Both the position numbers and the translations under genes were made by a program. Below, one piece after another: positions 51,786 to 61,270 of a stretch of 64,000 nucleotides of DNA (positions are counted from its first letter, which is position 1; each line of letters opens with the position of its first letter). The stretch is from Anaerolineaceae bacterium (GTDB lineage: Bacteria > Chloroflexota > Anaerolineae > Anaerolineales > Anaerolineaceae): assembly GCA_016841445.1 (NCBI GenBank), contig JAENZD010000001.1, forward strand, positions 124,001 through 188,000, given 5' to 3'. The notes beneath the pieces are model-generated. The model saw only the letters and a list, made by a program, of their open reading frames with translations. It was not told the origin of the DNA and made no database searches.

Positions 51786-54700
51786 CTATTCCACACCATC
51801 AAAGGGTTCGCCGAAACCGTCTTCCCCCAGCAGTTGATCATCCGTGTTCCCCATCTCTGCTACCAGCTCTGCAACAGGAAAGCGCATCAGGCGGTTATTG
51901 AGCGCGTCGCTCACCCAGACCTGGCCTTCAGGATCGATGGCGATCCCGCCAACAATCCCAATTTCATTCAAACCGGCACCGAAACCACCGAATGCTAAAA
52001 TGAAATTCCCATTCATGTCGAATACCAGCACCCTGCCCATGATCGGGTCTGCGACATAGGTGCGGTATGCATCATCAACGGCAAGGTAAGGTTTGTTTTC
52101 AAGGGATTCACTGTACCAGGCATCGATATCCCAGGTGATATGCGAGGGGTAGCTCAGCTCTTCCCCTGCCGGGATCATGACCTGCACGCGGGCGTTCCAG
52201 CTATCGGCAATGTAGATCCGCCCCTGGTCATCCACATCAATGCCAACCGGCTCGTCAAATTGGCCAACCCCTAATCCTGCGCCGCCGAACTCGTCCAGGT
52301 CGTTTCCATTGCTGTCGAAGATCACAACTCGCTTGTTCCCGGTATCGGCCACATAAACCCGGCCTTCGCTGTCAACTGCCACGCCGCGCGGCCCCCAGAA
52401 ATCGTAGGCTGTTTCTGCAGCACCGAATTCACCCCACTTCGTGATGTAATTACCATCCGTATCGAATTTCTGGATGCGGTTATTCCAGGTGTCCGCCACA
52501 TACACAAACCCATCCGGGCTGACTGCCACGCCCCAGGGCTCGTTGAATGTGCTGTTGGGTGCCATCAAGTTGGTGTTGTAATCGCTGGCGCCAAATTGAC
52601 CGAATGAATCAAGATAATTGCCATTTTCATCCAGGATCAAAATCCGGTGGTTGCGTGCATCAGCGACGTAAATCCTGCCGTCCGGTCCGATAGCGAGATC
52701 CTTTGGGGCATTCATCTGGAAATCAGCGTTCCCGGTGATGACCAGATCGGCGTCAATGTTAATGGTGTTGGCTTCATAGGGGTCAACGGTTGGCTCAAGG
52801 GAGACCGGCGTGGCACCGTATTCCCAAATCTGCGAGACCAGATCTTTTCGGATGTACATCCGGAAGGAATCGGAGGGCTGCCAGTTTTCCAGGGTCAGGG
52901 TGTTGATGCCTGCCAGGGCGGAATAAGGCTGGTAATTGCGGTTGAACCAGATCTGCCAGAGGGCAGAGCGCATGGCGGGGTCCGATAGGGCATTCCAGGC
53001 GCGTTCGAATGTCAGGTCGTAATAAGCCTGGGTAGGCCACCACAGGCGGTGGTAATCATAGCGAATGTAATCATCCCCAACAACAGGGTCGATCAGTCCG
53101 TAATTCCCGCTGCCGACGAGAATGATCGGCGCATCACGCAGGTCCCGGGTGGGATTTTCAGAATACCAGCGTTTGTTGGGGTAATCCCGGAAATACCACC
53201 AGTAGGGGTAGAGCAGGTCGCTGTCATAAGCAACAATGATATCTTTTCCGCCGGTTGTACGCTGGCTGATCTCTTCCACCTGCTTCAGGACATCTTTTGG
53301 GTCACCCGCAGCATGGGCGTAAACCAGAAATTCTTTGGCGGTATCGTACAGGATAAAGTTGGCGCGGTATGCTGTCCGGATGGTGATCACGGAGAGGATG
53401 CCAACGAACAGGATCAGTGCGAACCGTGCGATTTGTTTAATGGGCCAGTTTATCACCAGGAAAGATAAGCCTACAGATGAACCGATCATGCCAACCAGCG
53501 CCAGTAGGAAGGTGCTGGTTGCTTCTAACTGCGATAACGTTTTGCCCTGGAAGGGGGGATTAGCACTGAATAAAACGCCGAAAGTTTGGGCTGTCGCCAG
53601 GAGGAAGATCAGCAGGACGAGCGCGACCAGCCAGCCGCGGTAGCGTTTGGTTAGCTTCCAATCGAAATATTCCAGCAGCCGCCCAAAACTCCAGCCGCTG
53701 GTCAGGATCATGGGCATGGCGATGTGCGTGGTCAGCCAGGGCATGCGTTCGCCGGCAAAGCTGAACGCGATCAAGCTCATGACGGACCAGAACAGCAGCA
53801 GTCCTAAAACAGGTGGTTCCCGGAGGATGCCCTCGTTATCAACGATCCTTGATGGGGGCTCTTCCTCGAATTCTTCACCTACTAGACCCTCCTCCAATGG
53901 TGTTTCAACGCTGCTTTCAATTTGAGCCGGGGTTGTTTCGGGTGATGATTCTTCAATAATCTCTTCTGCTTGTTGTTCAGCGGCATTAATGTTGTTTTGA
54001 CCTTCCAGGTTTTCTTCCTGGTGTTTCTTACGAGCTGCAATGAATTTCCTGATCGCCAGTGGGATACCCATCAGTGCGGCCAATATCGTGCCAAACGCGG
54101 GCAGGTATTCGTACATGGGGATCTGAACAATTGCGTAGTAATACAGCGGTTGGGTGCCGCGTGTCACGCCTTGCTGTGCCATCCAGTAACCCAGAGCACC
54201 CATCAACCCCATTGCAAAACCGCTGCCCTGGGTGAAAAGCGTCGTGTAGAACAGCATGAAAATGCCCCAGAAGATGCCGATGTTGAGCAGCCAGGTCTTC
54301 CAGTTCCACCAGATACCGATCACCACGGCGATGATCAGAAGCGGAAGGATGAACAGGACTGAAGTAATGATGCCCTCTGAGCTGTAATCCAGGGGGTTGA
54401 ACCCGAGGATATCCATGGGCAGCGCAGCTAAAAGCGGCAGGACGATCGTCCCCTGCATGATCAAGAGGTCAAACGTGCGTTCATCACGGATATCGTGCCA
54501 TCCCAAACCTTTGACGAGGAAGAACGCTGCAATCCCCAACCCCACGAGAACTGCCAGACCTAACCCGCCGATGATCACCCGGGTGGTGACGGGCAGCTCG
54601 TTGAACATGATCCCCACAGCGTCTTCTTCCGTGGATTCGGGCGCATTTGAGAGGGTGGTGTAGCCAAATGCAAACAAGGCCATTCCCAAAACCATTACAA

Positions 54701-55391
54701 TCCCCGCAGTCACCAGCACGATCGATCTTAAGTTCTTCGACCGCCAGGGTTTGGTGATCACCTTTGCCAGGAAGACCACGGCCAAAAAGATCAGCAGCTC
54801 GGCTGTGAAAATATAAGATGTCGCTTTATCCGTGAAGTGCAGGGCGGTGATGATGGTGATGAAGATCAGCGTGCGCTTTCGGCCAAATTCAAGGTATCGC
54901 AGAATGCCCCAGATCAGCGCCATCCCCCAGAACACGATATAAATTTCGTTGCGGGTGTAGCGGCTGTAAAATGAAATGTAGGGGGAGATGGTGAACAAAA
55001 ACCCCGCAATAAGTGAGCCGGCCCTGCCCAGGTAGCGCTTGAATGCGAAAATAGCAAAAACCACCACCCCGATGCCGAATACCGCATCGGGGACTCGGGC
55101 TGAGAAATCGCTGTCGCCAAACAGCATGTAGGAAAGGGTGATAAAATGGAATTGGAGCGGTCCATGGGTGACAGGGTCATACCTGTACCCGGACCCGGTG
55201 TAGAAATTATACGACGGCACCACGTGGTTGACTTCATCGTGGCTCATGGTTCGTTCACCTAAAATGATGAAGCGGCTGAGAACAGCCGATAGCAGGATCA
55301 TGCCAACGATGAGGTGATAAATTGTAAACTTCGGCCAGATTGAAAAGACCGGTCGATCCAACCATGTATTGATTTTCGAGTTCTTTTTCAT
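51786..55391 (-). CDS. TIGR03663/Agl23-type membrane glycosyltransferase fused to NHL repeats
   Basis: A 1201-aa protein. Residues 1-about 480 and 540-700 hold a dozen or more transmembrane helices of the GT-C/PMT-like TIGR03663 family (FIILGERTMSHDEVNHVVPS with the early acidic motif; ISPYISFYSRYTRNEIYIVF). An acidic linker (about 465-535) interrupts them. Residues about 890-1190 are NHL beta-propeller repeats (DLAIGPDGRIYVADARNHRI, and WGVAVSPDGFVYVADTWNNR). Likely transfers sugars to a lipid or surface protein, with the propeller outside. Fusion with NHL repeats is a Chloroflexota feature. Confidence 0.85.
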   Translation of the reverse strand: MKKNSKINTWLDRPVFSIWPKFTIYHLIVGMILLSAVLSRFIILGERTMSHDEVNHVVPSYNFYTGSGYRYDPVTHGPLQFHFITLSYMLFGDSDFSARVPDAVFGIGVVVFAIFAFKRYLGRAGSLIAGFLFTISPYISFYSRYTRNEIYIVFWGMALIWGILRYLEFGRKRTLIFITIITALHFTDKATSYIFTAELLIFLAVVFLAKVITKPWRSKNLRSIVLVTAGIVMVLGMALFAFGYTTLSNAPESTEEDAVGIMFNELPVTTRVIIGGLGLAVLVGLGIAAFFLVKGLGWHDIRDERTFDLLIMQGTIVLPLLAALPMDILGFNPLDYSSEGIITSVLFILPLLIIAVVIGIWWNWKTWLLNIGIFWGIFMLFYTTLFTQGSGFAMGLMGALGYWMAQQGVTRGTQPLYYYAIVQIPMYEYLPAFGTILAALMGIPLAIRKFIAARKKHQEENLEGQNNINAAEQQAEEIIEESSPETTPAQIESSVETPLEEGLVGEEFEEEPPSRIVDNEGILREPPVLGLLLFWSVMSLIAFSFAGERMPWLTTHIAMPMILTSGWSFGRLLEYFDWKLTKRYRGWLVALVLLIFLLATAQTFGVLFSANPPFQGKTLSQLEATSTFLLALVGMIGSSVGLSFLVINWPIKQIARFALILFVGILSVITIRTAYRANFILYDTAKEFLVYAHAAGDPKDVLKQVEEISQRTTGGKDIIVAYDSDLLYPYWWYFRDYPNKRWYSENPTRDLRDAPIILVGSGNYGLIDPVVGDDYIRYDYHRLWWPTQAYYDLTFERAWNALSDPAMRSALWQIWFNRNYQPYSALAGINTLTLENWQPSDSFRMYIRKDLVSQIWEYGATPVSLEPTVDPYEANTINIDADLVITGNADFQMNAPKDLAIGPDGRIYVADARNHRILILDENGNYLDSFGQFGASDYNTNLMAPNSTFNEPWGVAVSPDGFVYVADTWNNRIQKFDTDGNYITKWGEFGAAETAYDFWGPRGVAVDSEGRVYVADTGNKRVVIFDSNGNDLDEFGGAGLGVGQFDEPVGIDVDDQGRIYIADSWNARVQVMIPAGEELSYPSHITWDIDAWYSESLENKPYLAVDDAYRTYVADPIMGRVLVFDMNGNFILAFGGFGAGLNEIGIVGGIAIDPEGQVWVSDALNNRLMRFPVAELVAEMGNTDDQLLGEDGFGEPFDGVE

Positions 55392-55550
55392 AGATCTTCT
55401 TTTATCACTTTGATGGTTTTGAATGAGTGCTAAACCTCTTGATTTTAGAACTATACTTTAATCCCCACTTCCTGACAAGGCAGGATTAATGGGTTATAAT
55501 GGTGCTCTTTCCCAATTCGCCGATTAAGGTAAAATCTAGGTTTATTGAAA

Positions 55551-56573
55551 ATGATTAAAAAAGTTTTGATTTGTTCTTTCCTGCTGCTTATATTGACATC
55601 TTGTGCTGGTGAAATGACGCCCACCAGTCTGCCTTCTTTGGATTCGACAAGCTTGTATGAAACGGCTGTGATGGTTTCAACGAACGAGTATGCTGAGACG
55701 CAAGGTTTACTGCCGACTGAAACCACAACACCTGCCAGCACTCTAACGCCGATCCCAACGATTGACCGCACTCGGGGCGCAATTCAATCACCAACCTCGG
55801 AAGTTCCTTGTAATATTGCTGCAGCCGGCCATCCGCTTGATATTTCCATCCCTGATGACACAGTTATGGCACCCGGGCAGGCATTTTCGAAGACCTGGCG
55901 CCTGGAAAACGCGGGGTCCTGCAAGTGGACGCGGCTGTATACGGTCACTTTTTTCTCCGGGAACAGCCTGGATGCTTACCAGACCCACAACCTCTTGGCT
56001 GAGGTGGAACCCGGGCAGTCAATTGATATCACCATTGATATGGAAGCGCCGCAAAAGCCTGGTGAATACCAGAGCAACTGGATGCTGAGTGACCCCAACG
56101 GCGAGCTTTTTGGGATTGGACCAAACGGCGATGCCCCGTTCTGGGCTCGGATCGAGGTTGTGTCAATCACAACAGAAACACCGCAGCCTTCGCCAACATC
56201 AACCAGCACACCGGTCATTTACATCACTGGTGAAACCGGATTGGTCGATGGCGATCTCTTTGACCTGGATTCCGGTACCATCAACCCGGCTGATGGGACG
56301 CAGGCAGACCTGGATTATGCCTACGGCGGCAGCTCGACGCATATCCTGACGAACTTGAACGGCGTGACCTGGATGGTTTATGGTGAATCAGCACCGACGT
56401 ACAGCCAATGTATCAGCGCACTGAAAACGAGCAGCCCCCTCAGCTTTGATGAGGTTCCGGTTGGTACATATGTTTGCTACCAGACCTCGGAACTGCTGCC
56501 CGGGCGGCTGTTGTTTGAGGGATTTAGTGCAGGGGAGCTGACCTTTACGTTCCTCACCTGGTCAGTGCCTTAA
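55551..56573 (+). CDS. Lipoprotein with NBR1-type Ig-like domain
   Basis: A 340-aa surface lipoprotein. Lipobox LILTSC follows MIKKVLICSFLLLI; a Thr/Pro-rich linker leads to an NBR1-Ig-like domain (APGQAFSKTWRLENAGSCKW, and LLAEVEPGQSIDITIDMEAP with SNWMLSDPNGELFGIG) at about 90-205. The C-terminal about 120 residues are unrecognised. ATG 55551 is preferred over the TTG at 55545. This domain is common in Anaerolineae lipoproteins. Confidence 0.85.
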   Translation: MIKKVLICSFLLLILTSCAGEMTPTSLPSLDSTSLYETAVMVSTNEYAETQGLLPTETTTPASTLTPIPTIDRTRGAIQSPTSEVPCNIAAAGHPLDISIPDDTVMAPGQAFSKTWRLENAGSCKWTRLYTVTFFSGNSLDAYQTHNLLAEVEPGQSIDITIDMEAPQKPGEYQSNWMLSDPNGELFGIGPNGDAPFWARIEVVSITTETPQPSPTSTSTPVIYITGETGLVDGDLFDLDSGTINPADGTQADLDYAYGGSSTHILTNLNGVTWMVYGESAPTYSQCISALKTSSPLSFDEVPVGTYVCYQTSELLPGRLLFEGFSAGELTFTFLTWSVP

Positions 56574-56596
56574 GATAAACCTGATTTAAACACAGA

Positions 56597-56626
56597 AGGA
56601 CATCCTGTTGATATAGATCAGGGTGT
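56597..56626 (+). terminator. Terminator after the NBR1-Ig lipoprotein
   Basis: GGACATCCTG/CAGGGTGTC hairpin with a run of seven Ts. Confidence 0.8.
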
Positions 56627-56639
56627 CTTTTTTTATTGT

Positions 56640-56670
56640 CGTAGAGACGCCCCGTCGGGGCGTCTCTACG
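56640..56670. repeat. Palindromic intergenic repeat (GTAGAGACGCCCC type)
   Basis: A 14-bp perfect stem with half-site CGTAGAGACGCCCC and a 3-base loop. Same ends (GTAGAGACG/CGTCTCTAC) as 42407-42436 with a GC-rich core. Confidence 0.8.
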
Positions 56671-56696
56671 TAAATCAATAGATGGCCTAACGGGGT

Positions 56697-56921
56697 TCAG
56701 AACAGGCTGCGGACGATCAGCATAACAGCGAAGATGATCAGCGGGATCCCGATGATGGCACCAATCACTGTTAGCGTCAGGATGCCGCCCACGATCAGCA
56801 GCACCAGTCCCAGGATGGCACCAATCAGCCTGCCGGTCGCTTCAATAATCCAAATCACGGCACGCCAGATCAGCCAAAAGGGGTACAGCAGCCAGTGAAC
56901 GCGTTTTTTATGTTCTGTCAT
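56697..56921 (-). CDS. Small membrane protein
   Basis: A 74-aa protein with a basic N-terminus (TEHKKRVHW) and two or three hydrophobic segments (LLYPFWLIWRAVIWII, LIGAILGLVLLIVGGILTLT, and IGIPLIIFAVMLIVRSLF). It resembles small DUF-type inner membrane proteins; not assigned. ATG 56921 or the earlier ATG 56933. Confidence 0.65.
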   Translation of the reverse strand: MTEHKKRVHWLLYPFWLIWRAVIWIIEATGRLIGAILGLVLLIVGGILTLTVIGAIIGIPLIIFAVMLIVRSLF

Positions 56922-56933
56922 ATGTTCCTCCAT

Positions 56934-57255
56934 TTAAGTATACGGGTTTTACCTGGAAAAGTTGCAAACCAAATTGGTTTTGTCCAATTTCTCACTAGTT
57001 AAATGTGTTGTTTGGGCACCTATCCTGGTTAGATTAAAGTGAATAGAACGGGTATATATTTTGGGGTTAACTTTTGTTATAATGTTATTGGGGCTTTGAT
57101 TTTATGAATTTAGCTGAAAACGAAAAAATGGTTTGAATACTGTTTGCTTAACTATTCATAGAATCATTCTTCACTGAGAAAACACCTTTGATTCCCCAGG
57201 AAGTTAATAAATAATTTCTCTACATTAAATGTTGTGTGTTCAGTGGAGGATGGTC
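56934..57255. other. Intergenic region upstream of the HEAT-repeat gene
   Basis: About 320 AT-rich bases between divergent genes. A TATAAT at 57078-57083 has no clear -35 partner. No RNA or repeat seen. Confidence 0.45.
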
Positions 57256-59121
57256 ATGGAACGAAGTATTTTTCCTAAGCAACTTTTACTTCTGGTTTTG
57301 GTAATTGGATTAATTCCATTTGCTGGATGCTCGCCAAACATCCAGAAGCTTGAAGATAAGCAAGATATTAAGGGGTTAATAAAAATTCTGGGGACAAACA
57401 ATGCAGAGAAAATTCGTGAAGCACAGGATGCCCTTATCCGAATTGGTGAGCCCTCAGTTGACCTGCTGATAACTGCCATTAAAGACCAAAATGTGAAGTT
57501 ACGTATCCATTCCCCGGTTGTTTTAGGTGAGATTGGAGATGACCGTGCAGTATCTCCACTCATAACGGCGCTTAGAGATGCTAACTTCACTGTGCGTGAT
57601 AATGCAGCACTTGCTTTGGGAGAAATCGGTGATGTAAGGGCAATCCAACCGCTTATTATTGAATATGGGTTTGGCATGGAGAGTGCTGGCGGTGCACTTC
57701 AGAGCATTGGAGAACCTGTCATAGAACCTTTAATTAATGCGCTCGAAAGTGAATTTCAGACACATCGTGAGAGATATGTGGATTTATTGGTTCAATTTGG
57801 AGAACCTGCGATCGATCCATTGATTGGCGCGCTCTATGGACAATCACGTTACGTGAAAGAGAGTGCTGCTTTAGCATTGGTTAGGATTGGGGGTCTTGCT
57901 GTTGGACCACTGATTGAGGCACTTGATGGTGAGGAAAAAGATGTACGTTCAAGCACAATTAATTTATTAGGTCGCATCGGAGACGAAAGGGCGATTGAAC
58001 CACTGATCCCATTTCTGAGAGAGCCAGAATTGGCTGCAGATGCCGTAAAAGCATTAGATTTAATTGGATGGGAACCTGAAGGAGAGAGTGAAGCCTGGTA
58101 TTGGGTGGCTAAAAATGAATTTTTAATTGCATCAGAACTTGGTTCTGCCGCCGTTGAGCCCCTTACGGATGCTATGTTGGGTTATACGAGTGATGATCTT
58201 ATTGCTGCACTGGTGCAAATTGGTGAGCCTGCTGTAGAGTCTCTCATTCCACTACTTTCGGATGCTGAGGGTTTGTGTTTTTCCGCAACAAATGTGCTTG
58301 TTAGAATTGGTGAACCCGCAGTTGCCCCTCTAATTAATAGTTTCAAAAATGAGGACGTTCGAAATATGTCTTCCAATGTCCTTCTTCAAATTGGTGAACC
58401 AGCTGTGCTGCCTCTTATCGCAGCGCTTGAGAATGAAGACACTTTTATCCGTGAGCAAGCTGCATTCACTCTGGGAAACATTGGAGATATAAGAGCAGTT
58501 GAACCGTTAATAATTCTGCTCAATGATGCAGATGCGATGGTGCGCGAAAAAGCTGCAAGGGCTCTGGGAAAAATTGGGGACAAGTTGGCAGTCAATGCCC
58601 TCATTGCTGTTCTCAAGGATGAGAACGAAAATGTCCGTAGTAATGCTGCTTATGCGCTTGGAAAGATCGGTGATAATTTAGCCCTGCAACCGCTAATTGG
58701 GGCTTTGTCGGATCAAAATGATATTGTGGTTAAGAATGCCATAACTGCTCTTGGAGAAATTGGGGATGTTGGTGCAGTTCAGCCGCTGATTGCTGCTCTA
58801 TTGGATGAGGAGACTCAAAAGGAATCAGAAGGGGCACTAATCAAAATATGCCAGGACCAGCCACCCGTTTTAGTACCTTACTTGAATTACAGCACAACTT
58901 TTCAGGTTTATCGAGTACTCATCCGTTTAGGTGATAGTTCAACTGTGTCAGCTCTTATTAATACTCTCAACAGGTTCGGAACTACAGAGATGGCATTGAT
59001 CTATTTAACGTGTGTTAATGGTCAATTGGAAGACGCTGGTGAAGAATGGCTCGAGGCAAATGGTTATTGGGTAATGCAAAGAGGAGAAGGCGGAAGTGAA
59101 GGGTATCGATGGGGAGAATGA
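57256..59121 (+). CDS. HEAT/PBS-lyase-repeat lipoprotein
   Basis: A 621-aa lipoprotein. Signal peptide and lipobox (LVIGLIPFAGC), then more than a dozen HEAT-like repeats of about 31 residues (consensus LIxALxDxxxxVRxxAAxALGxIGDxRAVEPL), e.g. LITALRDANFTVRDNAALAL and LIALLN-type units. A short unrecognised C-terminal region follows. The repeats form an alpha-solenoid for protein binding at the cell surface. ATG 57256 has GGAGG 6 bases upstream; ATG 57250 is possible. Confidence 0.88.
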   Translation: MERSIFPKQLLLLVLVIGLIPFAGCSPNIQKLEDKQDIKGLIKILGTNNAEKIREAQDALIRIGEPSVDLLITAIKDQNVKLRIHSPVVLGEIGDDRAVSPLITALRDANFTVRDNAALALGEIGDVRAIQPLIIEYGFGMESAGGALQSIGEPVIEPLINALESEFQTHRERYVDLLVQFGEPAIDPLIGALYGQSRYVKESAALALVRIGGLAVGPLIEALDGEEKDVRSSTINLLGRIGDERAIEPLIPFLREPELAADAVKALDLIGWEPEGESEAWYWVAKNEFLIASELGSAAVEPLTDAMLGYTSDDLIAALVQIGEPAVESLIPLLSDAEGLCFSATNVLVRIGEPAVAPLINSFKNEDVRNMSSNVLLQIGEPAVLPLIAALENEDTFIREQAAFTLGNIGDIRAVEPLIILLNDADAMVREKAARALGKIGDKLAVNALIAVLKDENENVRSNAAYALGKIGDNLALQPLIGALSDQNDIVVKNAITALGEIGDVGAVQPLIAALLDEETQKESEGALIKICQDQPPVLVPYLNYSTTFQVYRVLIRLGDSSTVSALINTLNRFGTTEMALIYLTCVNGQLEDAGEEWLEANGYWVMQRGEGGSEGYRWGE

Positions 59122-59291
59122 TCGAATAATTGGGATATGTTGTTATTCTATAGGGAAGTTTTTGCGCTGTTTTTCTAAGTAAATTGTTTGATATCAATAA
59201 AAACCTTTTCAAATATTGATACCCTTGATCACTTGATTCTGTTCTCACATAATAAAATTCAAAACCGATTTTATAATGTGAAGCAGAGGAC

Positions 59292-59320
59292 TTAACATGT
59301 TTTCCCTTCTCTGGTATAAT
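59292..59320 (+). promoter_or_regulatory. Promoter of tRNA-Ser
   Basis: TTAACA (59292-59297), 17-base spacer, TATAAT (59315-59320), about 22 bases before the tRNA. Confidence 0.75.
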
Positions 59321-59342
59321 TTTCCTCGCTTAAAAACATATT

Positions 59343-59430
<88 letters not shown>

Positions 59431-59440
59431 TCCGAAAAAT

Positions 59441-59466
59441 CGCTCAGTAATTTGACTGAGCGGTTT
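59441..59466 (+). terminator. Terminator after tRNA-Ser
   Basis: CGCTCAGT/ACTGAGCG perfect stem, 6-base loop, TTTTATTTT tail. Confidence 0.85.
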
Positions 59467-59485
59467 TATTTTAAACTTACGTTTT

Positions 59486-59532
59486 CGCTGGTGTCCTCAC
59501 CAGCGTGTTATTAAGCGCACGGTCAGGAGACC
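59486..59532. repeat. Two-hairpin intergenic repeat, copy C (reverse orientation)
   Basis: CGCTGGTGTCCTCACCAGCG (59486-59505) then GGTCAGGAGACC (59521-59532): the reverse complement and reverse order of the pair at 49.7 and 51.4 kb, with a shortened 15-base spacer. Confidence 0.75.
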
Positions 59533-59556
59533 AGCGCTAACGGGTCAAATGTTCTG

Positions 59557-59608
59557 GTGGTTCGAATCCACAATCCCAGGGAAATGCTTCATATTCCCCT
59601 CCGCTCCA
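59557..59608 (+). other. tRNA 3'-end-like relic
   Basis: GTGGTTCGAATCCAC (59557-59571) is a T-arm like that of tRNA-Ser just upstream. Further on, CCTCCGCTCCAA (59598-59609) echoes the tRNA-Ser 3' end (CTCTCCGCTCCGA). No 5' half exists, so this is not a functional tRNA; it may mark an old integration or duplication. Confidence 0.45.
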
Positions 59609-59794
59609 ACAAATTGTTTAGATATTTCGCTGAACGGATTCGTTTGAGTTAAAGAAATCTATAAGCATTCATGCGCTCAAATGCCATTCATTTAGCAAAC
59701 CAGTTTGAGATTAAATTGGAAAAGCCATCCGTTATTTTATATAATTAGGTCACAGCTTTTATAAAATCAGGTTAAATTTAAGGGAGAGTGCAAG

Positions 59795-60436
59795 ATGAAT
59801 AAAAAATTTCGATTAGTCTTTATCCTTATTTTATTGGTATTCACGTCAGCCTGCAGCCTTCAAAGTTTATTTGGAGGATCAGGTAAAGATCAGGCACGTA
59901 CTTATTACGACACATTGGACCTGAGCACGCCGGAAGAAGCTGTGAAGACGTTCACTGAAGCTTTCCAAAAAGAAGACTTCATGACCGTTTACATGGTGTT
60001 AGATCAATCGACACAATTTAGACTTAATCAATATTTACGAATGTTAGATTATCATTCTTTGATTCAGTTTGAGGATCGAGAGGATCTCGAGGAAATTTTC
60101 GATGATGTCGCATGTATCTCTGACGGGCTTGGGTCAGGGGAGCATTCCTGTGGTGATATGTGGTACATCTTCGATGAAATGATGCTCTCAGCTAAAAAGA
60201 ATGATGCTTTGCTGATTGACCTGAGCGGGGAAGTTGAGGTCATTGAAACGGAAGATTCGGAGACAGAAAGCGATGAAGATGCTATGGATGTGATCACTAC
60301 CGTCGAAGGGATTGATGGTGAAGTTGTCTTTCGAATGGTTGAATCAAACGAGGGACGTTGGCGGGTGTACCAGGTGATTCTGGAAGATGGCGATGAAGAA
60401 ATGCGCCCCTGGTCCGTGCCGAATGAGGATGAGTAG
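59795..60436 (+). CDS. Unknown acidic lipoprotein
   Basis: A 213-aa protein with a lipobox (LVFTSAC) after MNKKFRLVFILILL. The first folded part (LSTPEEAVKTFTEAFQKEDF, then MTVYMVLDQSTQFRLNQYLR) looks like an NTF2/SnoaL-like region; the rest is acidic (ETEDSETESDEDAMD). GGGAGAG upstream of ATG 59795. No assigned function. Alone, with a 330-base gap downstream. Confidence 0.75.
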   Translation: MNKKFRLVFILILLVFTSACSLQSLFGGSGKDQARTYYDTLDLSTPEEAVKTFTEAFQKEDFMTVYMVLDQSTQFRLNQYLRMLDYHSLIQFEDREDLEEIFDDVACISDGLGSGEHSCGDMWYIFDEMMLSAKKNDALLIDLSGEVEVIETEDSETESDEDAMDVITTVEGIDGEVVFRMVESNEGRWRVYQVILEDGDEEMRPWSVPNEDE

Positions 60437-60685
60437 TCTTTGAATCGTTGATGCTAAAACGAACTTGTTTTTATTAATAGATTTTTTTGCGATCACACCT
60501 GCATTGGTATATGTTGAGTCCTTAAATCGGGTCTGATAGTAATAACATATTTGTTTCACTCACTATTTTGCCCAAAGCGGTTCTCAAGGATTTAGAAATT
60601 TTGGGGATATTCCCGTTTGGAAGATTTTTCCATTTAATTCTTATCCTCCGATTGTTTAGTTAACGTTTTTCTTACAATGAATTAG
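60437..60685. other. Intergenic region before the second OsmC promoter
   Basis: About 250 bases downstream of the lipoprotein gene with T-rich runs (GTTTTTATTAA, ATTTTTTTGCG) but no clear hairpin terminator. Nothing else recognisable. Confidence 0.45.
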
Positions 60686-60737
60686 TTGACAAAATAGATA
60701 AGATAAGTACAATTAGATTGTGAAAATAATCACAATC
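60686..60737 (+). promoter_or_regulatory. Promoter with overlapping CRP/FNR-like operator before osmC
   Basis: TTGACA (60686-60691), 16 bases, TACAAT (60708-60713), immediately followed by GATTGTGA-N6-TCACAATC (60716-60737). The operator sits at about the transcription start, where binding would repress. TGTGA-N6-TCACA is the consensus form of CRP-family sites. Confidence 0.7.
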
Positions 60738-60762
60738 AAATCTTTAGAAGGAGTTTACAAGT

Positions 60763-61209
60763 ATGGCACTCGCAACATTCAAAGCATCAAGCCGGTTATT
60801 GGAAGGTTTACAGGTTGAAAATAAGGTCCGCAACTTCACAATGCGGATGGACGAGCCCAAAAGCCTGGGCGGAACGGATACCGGCATGAACCCGGTTGAA
60901 GCACAATTAGCTGCTTTAGGATCTTGTTTAACCATCGTATCCGCGGCATTTGCCAAAGCGCATCATATCGATTTGCAGGAAATTACATTTGATGTCGAAG
61001 GTGATCTTGACCCAGATGGTTTTCTGAAAGGGGTCGAGGGTATCCGGATGGGCTTCAAGGAAATCCGCTTCACACCGCATATCAAGACGACATCTTCCCC
61101 TGAGGAGGTTGAGAAATTCATGAAATTTGTGAAATCTCGCTGTCCGGTGAGCGATGTATATGGCTGCGGTACAGAAGTGGTTCCATTAGAGCCGGTAATC
61201 GTAGCATAG
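60763..61209 (+). CDS. OsmC family protein (second copy)
   Basis: A 148-aa OsmC-like protein. Cys residues in ALGSCLTIVSAA and KSRCPVSDVYG give the two-cysteine active site of the YhfA-like subgroup. The sequence clearly differs from the copy at 23441, so this is an ancient paralogue rather than a recent duplication. AAGGAG upstream of ATG 60763. It may be regulated by the palindrome at its promoter and is closed by a terminator. Confidence 0.88.
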   Translation: MALATFKASSRLLEGLQVENKVRNFTMRMDEPKSLGGTDTGMNPVEAQLAALGSCLTIVSAAFAKAHHIDLQEITFDVEGDLDPDGFLKGVEGIRMGFKEIRFTPHIKTTSSPEEVEKFMKFVKSRCPVSDVYGCGTEVVPLEPVIVA

Positions 61210-61236
61210 ATAGTAAAACGATAATCATTTTAGCTG

Positions 61237-61270
61237 AAGTGGCTGATTATTCAGAAAATCAGCCACTTTT
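61237..61270 (+). terminator. Terminator after the second osmC
   Basis: A 12-bp perfect stem AAGTGGCTGATT/AATCAGCCACTT, 8-base loop, TTTT. Confidence 0.85.

Noticed and set aside
59551-59610. A second complete tRNA-Ser
   Set aside because: Only a T-arm and a 3' end echo exist; there is no acceptor 5' half or anticodon arm.
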